Source: Propionivibrio sp.
GTDB lineage: Bacteria > Pseudomonadota > Gammaproteobacteria > Burkholderiales > Rhodocyclaceae
Direction: 5' to 3'
Assembly: GCA_016705685.1 (NCBI GenBank)
Contig: JADJLB010000002.1
Location: 124,001 to 188,000, forward strand
DNA length: 64,000 nt
Part shown: positions 17,078-26,544 of the stretch, piece after piece
How positions within the stretch are numbered: position 1 is the first letter of the stretch
How the letters are laid out: each line of letters begins with the position of its first letter
Program-made: the position numbers and the translations under genes
The notes under the pieces: generated by a model
What the model was told of the DNA's origin: nothing
What the model saw: only the letters and a program-made list of their open reading frames with translations
Databases searched by the model: none

Positions 17078-17093
17078 TGCAATATTGGTGCCA
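17078..17093 (-). promoter_or_regulatory. Sigma-54 promoter for fliKLMNOPQR
   Basis: On the minus strand the sequence TGGCACCAATATTGCA matches TGGCACG-N4-TTGCW with the exact 10-base GG to GC spacing. Transcription would start near 17066, about 24 bases before the fliK ATG. The 120 bp gap between fliJ and fliK therefore likely separates two transcription units, fliFGHIJ and fliKLMNOPQR. Confidence 0.8.
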
Positions 17094-17162
17094 GAGCGTC
17101 TTGCCTGTCCGTATTTCCCCTGATTACACCAGATCGCGCCGCTCCCTAGGCGGCATCCTTGG

Positions 17163-17609
17163 CTAATTCGACTCCTTGTCGTCCGTGCGTCGTGCGGCAA
17201 TCTCGTCCTGGTTCTTTTGCTCCCTTTTCAACTCCTGAGCATGTTCTTTGCTGAAATGACGAACGGAAAGCGTATCGAATGCCTTAAGGTTCTTTCTTTG
17301 AAGCTGCCAATGCGTCTGGCCATCAATCGTATTCCTGGCCTGCAAGGCGACAGTCTGCCGCTGGGCATCGATAGCCTCGTCAAGACGGTTGAGAAACTCG
17401 CGATAATTGTGCCATTCACGCTGCGACAACCCGTTTTGTGCGGCTTGACGAAAACGTGTCGCGTATTCTTCGCGATACTGTTGCAGCATGTCGAGTTTGT
17501 TGTTCGCGTCACGTTCGTTGGCGATTAGCCGTGCGAGCTGGTGTGTTGCATCGTCGGCGCGTGCTTGCATCAAGTCGAGCACAATTTGCAGGGCGAAAGG
17601 CTTGGTCAT
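17163..17609 (-). CDS. fliJ: FliJ, flagellar export chaperone/stalk protein
   Basis: FliJ (148 residues) is the central stalk of the FliI ATPase ring and escorts export chaperones. The sequence is an almost continuous charged coiled coil (DATHQLARLIANERDANNKLDMLQQYREEYATRFRQAAQ and onward), with the conserved WHNYREFLNRLDEAI segment. Its length is typical. It lies 8 bp after fliI and ends the fliFGHIJ group. Confidence 0.92.
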   Translation of the reverse strand: MTKPFALQIVLDLMQARADDATHQLARLIANERDANNKLDMLQQYREEYATRFRQAAQNGLSQREWHNYREFLNRLDEAIDAQRQTVALQARNTIDGQTHWQLQRKNLKAFDTLSVRHFSKEHAQELKREQKNQDEIAARRTDDKESN

Positions 17610-17617
17610 GCCCGACC

Positions 17618-19042
17618 TCAGGAGTGCGTCGTGGATAGCGCGTAAAGTTGCGCCACGCTGCCCGAGAAATCGGCTTGCTCGCCCAGGGTTTGCTGAAGGA
17701 AGGCTTCAAAGGCGGGATAGAGCTTGATGGCTTGATCAAGCAAAGGGTCTGAGCCTGCCGCATAAGCACCGACGCTAATGAGGTCCCGAGATCGCTGATA
17801 GCGCGAGTACAGTTGCTTGAAATGGCGAATCTGCTCGAAATGGTCAGGCGGGATCAGACTGACCATGGCGCGCGAGATTGACTGCTCGATATCGATTGCC
17901 GGATAGTGACCCGCATCAGCCAGTGTCCGCGATAGGACCACGTGACCGTCAAGAATGGCTCTCGCGGCATCGGCAATCGGATCCTGCTGGTCATCGCCTT
18001 CGGTAAGCACCGTGTAGAACGCGGTAATCGAGCCGCCGCCATCGGCACCGTTGCCGGCGCGCTCGACCAGTTGTGGCAGGCGGGCAAAAACCGAAGGCGG
18101 GTAACCACGGGTGACAGGAGGTTCGCCGATGGCTAACGCGATCTCGCGTTGGGCCATGGCGTAACGGGTCAGCGAATCCATGATCAGCAGGACGTGCCGG
18201 CCCTGATCGCGAAAGTATTCAGCGATCGACGTGGCGTAGGCGGCACCTTGCAAGCGGATCAGCGGGCTGACGTCGGCCGGCGCGGCGACGACAACGGATC
18301 GCCGCAAGCCTTCCTGGCCAAGGATTTGTTCGATGAATTCCTTGACTTCGCGGCCGCGTTCGCCGATCAGTCCAACGACAATAACCTCGGCCGTCGTGTA
18401 TCGGGCCATCATGCCGAGAAGGACGCTTTTGCCAACCCCGGAGCCGGAAAAAAGCCCCATGCGTTGCCCGCGTCCGACCGTGAGCAGCGCATTGATGGCG
18501 CGCACGCCAACATCCAGAGGCTGCTCAATCGGCGCGCGCAACATCGGGTTGATGGGGCGGCTTTGCAGGGGCCTCAGCGTGTCGGCGACAAGAGGACCAT
18601 GCCTGTCCAGGGGTCGGCCCGCGCCGTCGACAATCCGGCCGAGCAATGCGTCGCCTACAGGGAGCATCTTGGCTCGATCGATGGCCCGTCGTCGGGTTGG
18701 CGGGGGTTGCCCCATTCTTGGTGAAACCGTGGGAGTTTCCACGGCAACCACTTTGGCGCCGGGTGACAGGCCATAGACATCCTCGGACGGCATCAGGAAG
18801 AGTCGTTCACCGTTAAAGCCGACGACCTCTGCCTCGATGGGGGATCCGCCGACGGGAAGTATCCGGCACGAACTGCCAAGCGGCAACTTGAGGCCCGAGG
18901 CTTCCATAACCAGACCATTGATGCGCGTCAAGTGGCCGCTCGACAGGAGCGGGGCAGCAAGACTGGCCGACTCACGGCAGTTTTCGAGAAAACCGGTCCA
19001 GCCTGCCAAATGATCGTTAAGCGCGCGGACGTTCATGGACAT
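17618..19042 (-). CDS. fliI: FliI, flagellum-specific ATPase
   Basis: FliI (474 residues) energises type III flagellar export and resembles the F1 beta subunit. The P-loop [11 protein letters not shown] lies near residue 200. The family blocks [48 protein letters not shown] and [21 protein letters not shown] follow in order. Its length is normal. It starts 6 bp after fliH and is followed closely by fliJ. Confidence 0.97.
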   Translation of the reverse strand: MSMNVRALNDHLAGWTGFLENCRESASLAAPLLSSGHLTRINGLVMEASGLKLPLGSSCRILPVGGSPIEAEVVGFNGERLFLMPSEDVYGLSPGAKVVAVETPTVSPRMGQPPPTRRRAIDRAKMLPVGDALLGRIVDGAGRPLDRHGPLVADTLRPLQSRPINPMLRAPIEQPLDVGVRAINALLTVGRGQRMGLFSGSGVGKSVLLGMMARYTTAEVIVVGLIGERGREVKEFIEQILGQEGLRRSVVVAAPADVSPLIRLQGAAYATSIAEYFRDQGRHVLLIMDSLTRYAMAQREIALAIGEPPVTRGYPPSVFARLPQLVERAGNGADGGGSITAFYTVLTEGDDQQDPIADAARAILDGHVVLSRTLADAGHYPAIDIEQSISRAMVSLIPPDHFEQIRHFKQLYSRYQRSRDLISVGAYAAGSDPLLDQAIKLYPAFEAFLQQTLGEQADFSGSVAQLYALSTTHS

Positions 19043-19048
19043 GATTTC

Positions 19049-19741
19049 TCATGGCTTATCGCTCAGCCATTCCTTGCTGATTCCGATGGATTCGATCACG
19101 CGCCGCCAGCGGGTTTCCAATGTCGCGTCGACTTCGCTGGCGCCAAGCTCGGCGCGGCATCCGCCGGCGCTGAGCGCGGCATCCTCGATGATGCGCCAGT
19201 TGTTGTGCGCGAGCTGATCGCCAAGATGCGTGCGGATCAGAGTGGCATCGTCAGGGTGGACAAAAAGCGCCGGGTGGCCTGTATGCGGATGAAGTATGGC
19301 GACGGCTTCCTTGACGACCGGCAGGAGCAGTTCGGGTTTGACGCGCAAGCTTTGGCGAAGCACTTGGGACGCGATTTCAAGGGCAGTGGCAAGCAACTGG
19401 TCGGCGACTTGTTGGTCGAGTTCCGCGATCGATTTTTGCAGGTTGGTCAGTAATGCATCGACCCGTGTGATGTCGTCGCGCACGCTAGCGAGGCCTTCGA
19501 CTCGTCCGGCGGCATAACCCTGCTGGTGCGCTTCGATATGCATGCGTTCGATATCGGATGCCGTCGGCAGAACAACCGGGTCTTGCTCGGCCTGATCGGC
19601 GATCTCAGAAGGGTTGTCGTCGCTCCTCATCGCGGAAGAGGCTTTTGCTTCACGTTCGGCGGCCTGTTCTGCTTCGTCGAACGCAGCCACTTCCCAGCGC
19701 TGGTAGGCCGTAAGATTTTCCTTGGGAATAAAGCCGGTCAT
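19049..19741 (-). CDS. fliH: FliH, negative regulator of FliI ATPase
   Basis: FliH (230 residues) binds FliI and docks it to the C ring. It starts MTGFIPKENLTAYQRWEVAAFDE, a common FliH opening with tryptophan. An acidic coiled-coil region with AYAAGRVEGL-like spacing (QGYAAGRVEGLASVRDDI) comes next. The FliH/HrpE C-terminal domain follows (ALEIASQVLRQSLRVKPELLLPVVKEAV). It lies between fliG and fliI with short gaps. Confidence 0.93.
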   Translation of the reverse strand: MTGFIPKENLTAYQRWEVAAFDEAEQAAEREAKASSAMRSDDNPSEIADQAEQDPVVLPTASDIERMHIEAHQQGYAAGRVEGLASVRDDITRVDALLTNLQKSIAELDQQVADQLLATALEIASQVLRQSLRVKPELLLPVVKEAVAILHPHTGHPALFVHPDDATLIRTHLGDQLAHNNWRIIEDAALSAGGCRAELGASEVDATLETRWRRVIESIGISKEWLSDKP

Positions 19742-19755
19742 CGCGAGCGCTACAC

Positions 19756-20754
19756 TCAGATCATGGCCTCGCCACCCGCGCCGCCAAGCACGATCTGGCC
19801 TTCGTCGGCCAGGCGCCGGACGATCTTGAGGATTTCCTTCTGCTCGCCTTCGACTTCGGAGAGACGCACGGGACCCCGTGACTCGAGATCTTCGCGCAAC
19901 ATTTCTGCCGCACGCTGCGACATGTTCTTGAATATCTTCTCGCGCAAGGGCTCGGAAGCGCCCTTCATCGCCAGAATCAGCGAATCGGACTGGATTTCGC
20001 GCAGGAGCAGCTGGATTCCGCGGTCGTCAAGATCGAGCAGATTTTCGAAGACAAACATTTCATCGAGAATCTTCTGCGCGAGGTCGGGATCGTATTCACG
20101 GATCGAATCCACGACCGTGGTTTCATTGGCGGTTCCCATGAAATTCAGAATTTCGGCGACTGCACGCACTCCCCCCATGGCGGATTTCTTGATGTTCGCT
20201 GATCCCGAGAGTAGGCGCAGCATGACATCGTTGAGTTCCTTCAGCGCCTCGGGCTGGATGCCTTCAAGCGTGGCAATGCGCAAAATGACATCGTTGCGCA
20301 GGCGCTCGGTGAAGTGGTTGAGTATATCGCTGGCATGGTCGTTCTCGAGATGCACGAGAATGGTGGCAATGATCTGCGGATGTTCATTCCGAATCAGATC
20401 GGCGACGGTAGGGGCGTCCATCCATTTCAGGCCTTCTATGCCATTCGTATCGCCCCCCTGAAGAATTCGCGAAATCAGGTTGGATGCCTTGTCATCACCC
20501 AGCGCCTTGGTCAGCACCGAGCGGACGTAGGCGTCGGTATCGACATGGACGGCAGCGGAGTCGCGGGCCGTTTTCCGGAAATCGGCCAATACATCTTCAA
20601 CCTGGGTGCGCGGCACGGATTTAAGGGCAGCCATGGCGTGACCAAGCTTTTGCACTTCCTTCGGACCCAGATGCTTGAGCACTTCGGAAGCAAAATCCTC
20701 CCCGAGTGCGATGAGCAGGATTGCGCTTCTCTCTATGCCGTCCTCAGCTGGCAT
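19756..20754 (-). CDS. fliG: FliG, flagellar motor switch protein (rotor)
   Basis: FliG (332 residues) couples the rotor to the stator. The N-terminal domain binding FliF is present (ERSAILLIALGEDFASEVLKHLGPKEVQKLG). The middle domain carries the EHPQIIATILVHL motif. The C-terminal torque domain has charged residues in VFENLLDLDDRGIQLLLREI and the block MSQRAAEMLREDLESRGPVRLSEVE. I choose the ATG at 20754 (MPAEDGIERS), overlapping the fliF stop by 11 bp. An upstream start would add an unusual arginine-rich leader inside fliF. Confidence 0.96.
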   Translation of the reverse strand: MPAEDGIERSAILLIALGEDFASEVLKHLGPKEVQKLGHAMAALKSVPRTQVEDVLADFRKTARDSAAVHVDTDAYVRSVLTKALGDDKASNLISRILQGGDTNGIEGLKWMDAPTVADLIRNEHPQIIATILVHLENDHASDILNHFTERLRNDVILRIATLEGIQPEALKELNDVMLRLLSGSANIKKSAMGGVRAVAEILNFMGTANETTVVDSIREYDPDLAQKILDEMFVFENLLDLDDRGIQLLLREIQSDSLILAMKGASEPLREKIFKNMSQRAAEMLREDLESRGPVRLSEVEGEQKEILKIVRRLADEGQIVLGGAGGEAMI

Positions 20755-22459
20755 TGGAGCTGGTCCAGTCCTTGATGATGTTGGCGACGACCTTAGGATC
20801 CTGCTGCGCAAGTTCACGCGCCTGCGCTAGTTTTCGTTCCAGTGTTTCTGCCGCAGAGGGTTGATCGTCCTCGTCGCCCGCGAGAATATTGATTCTCTCG
20901 CCTAAGGGCCTGCTCGTCTGCCGCGGTGGAGTTTCAAGCATGGTCTTGCCGAGCGGGATAATGACCTTGAACAGTAGGTAGGCGACGATGGCAGCGATAA
21001 CGGTATACTTGAATATTTCCTTCAGCAGTGAGTGAATCTCGGGGTCTTTCCACAACGGAATTCCGGAATCATCACGGTCGACGGCAGTGAAGGGAGCATT
21101 GGCCACGGAGATTGTATCGCCGCGTTCCTTGTTGAAACCCATGGCCTCTTTGACCAGCTCGTTGATCTGTTTCATTTCAACGTCGGCCAGCGGCTTGGTG
21201 ACCCCTTTGGCATCCTTGCGGTGATTGATGACTACCGCAGCCGACAGCCGCTTGACCGTGCCCACCGCTTGTTTGGTGTGCAAGATCGTCTTGTCGACCT
21301 CGTAATTGATCGTCGAGTCCTTATGCGTATTGATTGGCTGGGCCACGCTGGCGATTGGCGCCTGAACCCCGGCAGCGTTCAATTGCCCGGGAAGCGGCTT
21401 GCCGGCCGGGGCTACCGCAGGGCCTGCGCCGGGCACGGCCGGTTGCGTCAGTGGCGCTGTGGCCGGCACGGGAGGCTGGTTGCTCAGCGCGCCCGGGATG
21501 CCTTGCGCCGAAGGTGTGGCGCTTGCCGATTCGCTGGTTTGCTGGCTGCGAATGCTGATATCCGCTGGCGTGGTATTCGGACGGTGCGTTTCAGCCGTTT
21601 GTTCACTCTGCGAGAAGTCGACATCTGCGGCGATCTGGACGCGTACATTTCCCTGTCCGACGATGGGCGAGAGTATGTCTTCTACGCGCTTGATGGCGCT
21701 CCCCTCGATTTCTCGAACATGCTTGATTTGTGTCGGATCGAGGCCGACCTCCATCAGCTTGCTCTTCAGTTGGGATAGCATCGCTCCACTTTGGTCGATC
21801 AGCGTGACGGCCGAGGCCGTAAGATTCGGAACGCTGGCGGCGACCAGGTTCTGGATCCCGGCGATTTGGGAAGCTTCGAGCATTCGGCCGGGATAAAGGT
21901 TGAGCAATACCGACGCCGAGGGCCTCAATTCTTCGCGAACGAAAACAGTGGGCTTGGGAATGGCCAGATGCACACGAGCGGACTGGACTGCGCCGATCGA
22001 TTGGATTGTGCGAGAAAGTTCGCCTTCAAGGCCGCGTTGATAATTGACCTGTTCGGCAAACTGGCTGATGCCGAACTTCTGGTTTTCCATGAGTTCGAAG
22101 CCGACGCCGCCCCCCTTGGGCAATCCCTGCGAGGCAAGGCGCAGGCGAACTTCATGCACCCTTCCTCCAGGGATCATGATAGCGCCGCCGCTGTCATTGA
22201 ACCGGTAAGGGACGTTAAGCTGATCCAGCGCGGCGACGATGGCGCCGCCATCGCGCTCCGAGATATTGGAAAACAGTATCCGGTAATCAGATTGCTTAAG
22301 CCAAGTGCTGGTGGCAACCAGTAGGGCAATGACCGCAGCGAACGACATCAGCAGCAATATCTTTTGCTGGTTGCTCAAACGTGACAGTGCGAAGCGCAGG
22401 CGGTCAGTCAGAAGAGCTGCGCCTGTTGGTGTATTGGTGTTGGTTCCGGTTGCCGCCAT
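20744..22459 (-). CDS. fliF: FliF, flagellar MS-ring protein
   Basis: FliF (571 residues) forms the inner-membrane MS ring, the base for flagellar assembly. It has an N-terminal membrane helix (ILLLMSFAAVIALLVATSTWL, about residues 34-54) and the YscJ/FliF domain (YRILFSNISERDGGAIVAALDQLNVPYR, KFGISQFAEQVNYQRGLEGELSRTI). A proline/alanine-rich variable loop follows, then a second helix (YTVIAAIVAYLLFKVIIPL). The C-terminal tail (VVANIIKDW) binds FliG. It heads fliFGHIJ and is divergent from fleS. Confidence 0.97.
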   Translation of the reverse strand: MAATGTNTNTPTGAALLTDRLRFALSRLSNQQKILLLMSFAAVIALLVATSTWLKQSDYRILFSNISERDGGAIVAALDQLNVPYRFNDSGGAIMIPGGRVHEVRLRLASQGLPKGGGVGFELMENQKFGISQFAEQVNYQRGLEGELSRTIQSIGAVQSARVHLAIPKPTVFVREELRPSASVLLNLYPGRMLEASQIAGIQNLVAASVPNLTASAVTLIDQSGAMLSQLKSKLMEVGLDPTQIKHVREIEGSAIKRVEDILSPIVGQGNVRVQIAADVDFSQSEQTAETHRPNTTPADISIRSQQTSESASATPSAQGIPGALSNQPPVPATAPLTQPAVPGAGPAVAPAGKPLPGQLNAAGVQAPIASVAQPINTHKDSTINYEVDKTILHTKQAVGTVKRLSAAVVINHRKDAKGVTKPLADVEMKQINELVKEAMGFNKERGDTISVANAPFTAVDRDDSGIPLWKDPEIHSLLKEIFKYTVIAAIVAYLLFKVIIPLGKTMLETPPRQTSRPLGERINILAGDEDDQPSAAETLERKLAQARELAQQDPKVVANIIKDWTSSNAS

Positions 22460-22543
22460 GCTTGCGATAATGAGTTAACTCTGAGAAAAATCAAGCAAAA
22501 AGCGAAAATTACAGAGAATTCTTCTACTATTGTAGCTGTTAAT

Positions 22544-22559
22544 TGCACGGGATTTTCCA
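22544..22559 (-). promoter_or_regulatory. Possible sigma-54 promoter for fliF operon
   Basis: On the minus strand TGG and TGCA are placed with the exact 10-base spacing between GG (22558-22557) and GC (22546-22545). The bases between them match the consensus poorly. A start near 22533 would leave a leader of about 74 bases. It is supported mainly by spacing and by the clearer sigma-54 elements at flgB, fliK and fliE. Confidence 0.4.
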
Positions 22560-22563
22560 TCGA

Positions 22564-23772
22564 ATGAGTGAAGTGGCGCAAATACCGGCTCCGGAATTGA
22601 AGGCGCAAGAATTACAGCGAGCTTTCGACGTATTCAACCAAGTCTCGCTCGAGCTCACTCAAGCTTACGAGGGACTGCAGGAGCGCGTTGAATCGTTGAC
22701 TGACGAACTGGCCGTCGCCAACGGCGCACTGCGTCGCCAATACCAGGAGAAAGAGGCGTTGTCAGAGCGCCTCACGCTACTGCTCAATGCCCTGCCGGCC
22801 GGTGTGGTGGTGCTGGATAGCGTCGCCCGGGTGAGTGAAGCGAATCCAGTTGCCAAAGACATGCTTGGACAAACAATCATCGGGGACGATTGGCCGGAAG
22901 TGACACAGAACAATCTTGTGGTTACCGATGCGCCGGACGAATGGCAGCTTGGATTGCGACGTGTTTCAATTGCCGAGAGTCCGCTGGATTCGGCAGGGGG
23001 GCGCCTGCTGCTGATACACGACATCACGGCGGCGCATGAACTCAAGGCCAAGGTCGAGCGCAACCAGCGATTGGCGGCAATGGGTGAAATGGCCGCCTCG
23101 CTGGCGCACCAGTTGCGGACGCCGCTGGCCACGGCGTTGCTCTACAGCGCCAACCTGGCGCAGCCGGACCTCTCCGATGAGGCGCGGACACGTTTTGTCG
23201 GCAAGGCAACCGAACAATTGAAACGCCTCGAACGTCTGATACAGGACGTCCTGCTTTTCGCGCGGGGCGAGAGCATCGGTCGCGATGTCATTCCCGTAGC
23301 AGCGCTGATCGCTGATTCGGTGCACATGATGGAACCCTTGTGTCTGGCCAAAGGCGTTGATTTATGTGTTCATGCCGAGGTTGAGCATGTCATGGTTACG
23401 GGCAGTCGCAAAGCGCTGACGGGAGCGCTGTTGAACCTGCTGGAAAACGCGCTACAGGCCTGTGAGGGGCATCAAGAATGCGTCGCCGAGATCAGGCTTG
23501 GCGCACGTGCCGCCGGTGGGAGTCTGAGGATCAGTGTACGTGATACCGGTACAGGAATCGCGCCGGAAGCGCAGCAGAGAATTTTCGAACCCTTTTTCAC
23601 GACCCGTGGCCAGGGAACCGGGCTCGGTCTGGCGATTGCGCTTGGTGTCGCCCGGGCTCACGGCGGAAGCATCGAAGTCAGTTCGATCACAGGCCAGGGA
23701 ACGGAATTCGCCATGGTGCTTCCCTGCGGGGAGGAGGGCCAAGCGCAAGCCGATGAAATCCGTGCGCGATGA
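22564..23772 (+). CDS. fleS: FleS/FlrB-like sensor histidine kinase for flagellar genes
   Basis: This is a cytoplasmic kinase of 402 residues with no membrane helix. An N-terminal coiled coil (residues 12-75) leads into a PAS domain (about 73-160, LLNALPAGVVVLDSVARVSEANP). A HisKA domain follows, with the H box AASLAHQLRTPLA (His182), then an HATPase domain with N box LLNLLENALQA and the G boxes DTGTGIAP and GQGTGLGL. In Pseudomonas and Vibrio such a kinase phosphorylates FleR/FlrC to turn on sigma-54 class III flagellar genes. I start at the ATG at 22564. It is divergent from fliF and 132 bp upstream of fleR. Confidence 0.88.
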   Translation: MSEVAQIPAPELKAQELQRAFDVFNQVSLELTQAYEGLQERVESLTDELAVANGALRRQYQEKEALSERLTLLLNALPAGVVVLDSVARVSEANPVAKDMLGQTIIGDDWPEVTQNNLVVTDAPDEWQLGLRRVSIAESPLDSAGGRLLLIHDITAAHELKAKVERNQRLAAMGEMAASLAHQLRTPLATALLYSANLAQPDLSDEARTRFVGKATEQLKRLERLIQDVLLFARGESIGRDVIPVAALIADSVHMMEPLCLAKGVDLCVHAEVEHVMVTGSRKALTGALLNLLENALQACEGHQECVAEIRLGARAAGGSLRISVRDTGTGIAPEAQQRIFEPFFTTRGQGTGLGLAIALGVARAHGGSIEVSSITGQGTEFAMVLPCGEEGQAQADEIRAR

Positions 23773-23904
23773 ATAAACGTCAGGAAGGCAGCTTCGAGAG
23801 GGATACACTTGAGCAGACCAATCGAAATGCCGTAATGAATTCCGATGCGGTATTCTTTTGCGTATTTGGCGGTTGAACCGATTCATCAACGAAAACTGGA
23901 ATCT

Positions 23905-25278
23905 ATGACTTCGGGCTTACCCATACTGGTTGTCGAGGACGATCCGAATTTGCGCGAAGCGGTGTGCGACACGCTCGAACTTGCCGGGCAGGCGGTTGTT
24001 TCTGCTCCGGGAGGCGAGGAAGCGCTCAACTTACTTGATGAGCAGGCCGTGGCGCTTGTCGTCAGCGATGTGCGCATGATGCCCATGGATGGCATCTCGC
24101 TCCTCAAGGAAATACGCAGCCGTTTCCCGCATCTCCCGGTGGTGCTGATGACTGCCTTCGCCGATGTCGATCGGGCGGTCGAAGCCATGCGTGCCGGTGC
24201 TTGCGATTTCTTGCTCAAGCCTTTCGAACCAAAATCCCTGCTCGAACACGTGGCGCGCTACCGTCTTCCTGAAGCGATGGATGACGATCGCGTAATTGCC
24301 GATGACCCGGTCACGCGCAATCTTTTTGCACTGGCCATGCGCGTCGCGCAGACGGACACGACGGTGTTGCTGACCGGAGAAAGCGGAGTCGGCAAGGAAG
24401 TGGTGGCCAAATACATTCATAACCATTCGTCACGACGATCCGGGCCTTTTGTCGCTATCAACTGCGCGGCCATACCGGACAGTCTGCTGGAGGCAACGCT
24501 TTTTGGTTATGAAAAAGGGGCATTTACCGGCGCCCAACAGGCACAGGCCGGAAAATTCGAACAAGCGCAGAATGGCACGCTCTTGCTTGACGAAGTTACC
24601 GAAATGCCGCTTGGCTTGCAGGCCAAGTTGCTGAGGGTTCTTCAGGAGCGCGAGGTGGAGCGGGTGGGCGGCAAGAAGCCGGTCGCGCTCGATATCCGCA
24701 TTGTCGCCACGTCCAATAGAGACATCGCCGAAGCCGTGGTCAAGGGTGTTTTCCGTGAAGACGTGTATTACCGGCTCAACGTGTTTCCCTTGTTGATACC
24801 GGCGTTGCGCCAACGCCGCGATGACATCGTACCGCTGGCACGTCATTTTCTGGCAGAGCATGGTGGCCGTTCCGGTCGAACCGGATTGCGGCTGGCGCCA
24901 TCGGCGGAACTGGCGCTGCGTCAAAATTCCTGGCCTGGAAACGTTCGGGAACTGGAAAACGTCATGCAGCGAGCAGTAATTTTTGCCGTGGGCGACATCG
25001 TTGGGGTCGATGAACTGCACCTGTCGGCGACTTCTCCATTGGCTCGGGAGTTAACGCCGGGGGCCGTTGTCGAGAACGCTGTTCCGGCATCCTCGGTTGC
25101 GCAGCCGGACTGGCAAAAGACCGAAAATATGAGAGACTTGGAACGCGAACACATCTTGGAGACGCTGGCTTCGGTCGGTGGATCGCGGAAACTCACCGGC
25201 GAACGTCTTGGAATGTCGGAACGAACCTTGCGTTATAAACTCAAACAGTACCGTGAAGCGGGTTTGTTCGACGAATGA
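23905..25278 (+). CDS. fleR: FleR/FlrC-like sigma-54 response regulator for flagellar genes
   Basis: The 457-residue protein has a receiver domain with phospho-acceptor Asp55 (LVVSDVRMMP) and Lys105 (LLKPF). The AAA+ sigma-54 interaction domain follows, with Walker A GESGVGKE at 158-165, the sigma-54 contact loop GAFTGA at 205-210, and the NVRELENVMQRAVIFA block. A C-terminal Fis-type helix-turn-helix ends the protein (RKLTGERLGMSERTLRYKLKQY). It is the partner of the preceding kinase and the likely activator of the sigma-54 promoters at fliE, flgB and fliK. I start at the ATG at 23905 (MTSGLPILVVEDD), which is preceded by GGAATCT. Confidence 0.9.
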   Translation: MTSGLPILVVEDDPNLREAVCDTLELAGQAVVSAPGGEEALNLLDEQAVALVVSDVRMMPMDGISLLKEIRSRFPHLPVVLMTAFADVDRAVEAMRAGACDFLLKPFEPKSLLEHVARYRLPEAMDDDRVIADDPVTRNLFALAMRVAQTDTTVLLTGESGVGKEVVAKYIHNHSSRRSGPFVAINCAAIPDSLLEATLFGYEKGAFTGAQQAQAGKFEQAQNGTLLLDEVTEMPLGLQAKLLRVLQEREVERVGGKKPVALDIRIVATSNRDIAEAVVKGVFREDVYYRLNVFPLLIPALRQRRDDIVPLARHFLAEHGGRSGRTGLRLAPSAELALRQNSWPGNVRELENVMQRAVIFAVGDIVGVDELHLSATSPLARELTPGAVVENAVPASSVAQPDWQKTENMRDLEREHILETLASVGGSRKLTGERLGMSERTLRYKLKQYREAGLFDE

Positions 25279-25306
25279 TGGCCAGTTGCGTCACTAAATA
25301 GTCGTC

Positions 25307-25322
25307 TGGCGCATTTATTGCA
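25307..25322 (+). promoter_or_regulatory. Sigma-54 promoter for fliE
   Basis: TGGCGCATTTATTGCA fits TGGCACG-N4-TTGCW, with GG at 25308-25309 and GC at 25320-25321 separated by 10 bases. The start site would be near 25333, about 22 bases before the fliE ATG. It lies directly after fleR, so fliE can be transcribed independently of fleSR. Confidence 0.8.
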
Positions 25323-25354
25323 GCAGTTGATGTAATACGTGTTTGGAGAAGCAG

Positions 25355-25678
25355 ATGGACACTCAGGGTATCGATCAGATGTTGAGCGTTTTACGGGCGA
25401 CCGCGGCGCAAGCGGGCGGGCGCGTGACCGAGACGCAGAGCCCTTCCGCAGGCAGTTCGGACTTTGCTCAGATTCTTCAGAATTCGATAGCGCAGGTCAA
25501 TCAGACGCAGCAGGAAGCGGAAGGCATGGCGGCAAAATTTGCCGCCGGCGACGGCAACGCCAATCTGCACGACGTTATGATCTCGCTGCAGAAGGCCAAT
25601 ATTTCGTTCCAGGAAATGGTCCAAGTGCGCAATAAGCTGGTTTCAGCCTATCACGATGTAATGAACATGCAGGTGTAA
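25355..25678 (+). CDS. fliE: FliE, MS-ring/rod junction protein
   Basis: FliE (107 residues) is the adaptor between the MS ring and the rod, and the first export substrate. The typical features are SDFAQILQNSIAQVNQTQQEAEGMAAKFAAGD and the highly conserved C-terminal block LHDVMISLQKANISFQEMVQVRNKLVSAYHDVMNMQV. I use the ATG at 25355, after GGAGAAG, rather than the TTG at 25343. In many relatives fliE heads the fliFGHIJ operon. Here it stands alone with its own promoter and a strong hairpin after it. Confidence 0.96.
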   Translation: MDTQGIDQMLSVLRATAAQAGGRVTETQSPSAGSSDFAQILQNSIAQVNQTQQEAEGMAAKFAAGDGNANLHDVMISLQKANISFQEMVQVRNKLVSAYHDVMNMQV

Positions 25679-25700
25679 GGAGGCGTTTTGCGCAGACCGA

Positions 25701-25725
25701 CAACGGCGCCCTTGAGGCGCCGTTG
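25701..25725. terminator. Hairpin terminator between fliE and PilZ gene
   Basis: CAACGGCGCC-CTTGA-GGCGCCGTTG is a perfect 10-bp stem with a 5-base loop, placed between the converging ends of fliE and the PilZ gene. It is followed by only a weak T-rich run (TTCT), so it could act in both directions with modest efficiency. Confidence 0.65.
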
Positions 25726-25740
25726 TTCTGCCAAGTCCCA

Positions 25741-26544
25741 TCAGTGCATGCCGCTGAGTTGTGCTTTTCGTTCACGCTCGATACGCGTGATGTAGCGCTG
25801 AACCATGGTCAGCCGAAGCGCGGGCAATCCGACAAATTCGCACCCCAGCCGAACCAGACGCGCGCCATTGCGCGTGGTGACGTCGAACAAGGTGCGAACA
25901 CAGAGCGTTGCGACCAGCAAACCTTCGTTGGGCAGCATCACCTTGCAGTCGGGCAAGGTGTCGCCTTTTTGAAAATACTGCGCTTGATCGGGCGTCGCCA
26001 TCAGCCCAACACCGCCACCGCTGACATCGACGAGCCGCAGTTCGACATGGAGCACGCTATTGTCGTTGCGCCTGACCATGACATTGAGCTTGATCGGGTT
26101 GGCGATAGGGGTGGATAAGCGGAAATACTCACGGCGTTGAAGGCGGAGCAGTGTTTCGGGTACGACACCGAGAAACGCCGCCCGGCCTTCAAACTGTGTT
26201 GACGAAAGCTCGCCCAGGCTGAACTGAACCTTCACTTTGTCGATGTTCGTCACGAAGATCAGCTTTGTCGCCTGCAACGCCCTCTTGTTCATCTCTTCAT
26301 TGCTGCCAAGATCGAGGATTATCTGGTTATGGTCAGTACTCAGGGCGATCATCGACGTGAGCAGAAAAGAATGTCCCTGGTCAAAATGAACAGTGATCAT
26401 CGCGCCCTTGTTAATCAAGGCGCGGAGTACGGCCAGGATTTCCGCCTTCGAGTGCAGCAAATAGCGGGTGTAGTCGTCCGATTGATCGGGTTCGAATAGA
26501 GGTGGCGAATACTCAGGGTCCAACGGGGTCTCGGTCTCTGCCAT
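25741..26544 (-). CDS. ycgR: YcgR-like PilZ-domain flagellar brake protein
   Basis: This protein (267 residues) has a YcgR N-terminal domain (FLLTSMIALSTDHNQIILDLGSNEEMN) and a C-terminal PilZ domain. The c-di-GMP binding motifs are visible: RREYFR (RxxxR form) and DVSGGGVGL (DxSxxG). On binding c-di-GMP, YcgR proteins act on the motor switch to slow swimming. Its place inside the flagellar locus, converging with fliE, supports that role. The broken HD-GYP gene at 47619-49536 is another c-di-GMP-linked gene in this window. Confidence 0.88.
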   Translation of the reverse strand: MAETETPLDPEYSPPLFEPDQSDDYTRYLLHSKAEILAVLRALINKGAMITVHFDQGHSFLLTSMIALSTDHNQIILDLGSNEEMNKRALQATKLIFVTNIDKVKVQFSLGELSSTQFEGRAAFLGVVPETLLRLQRREYFRLSTPIANPIKLNVMVRRNDNSVLHVELRLVDVSGGGVGLMATPDQAQYFQKGDTLPDCKVMLPNEGLLVATLCVRTLFDVTTRNGARLVRLGCEFVGLPALRLTMVQRYITRIERERKAQLSGMH

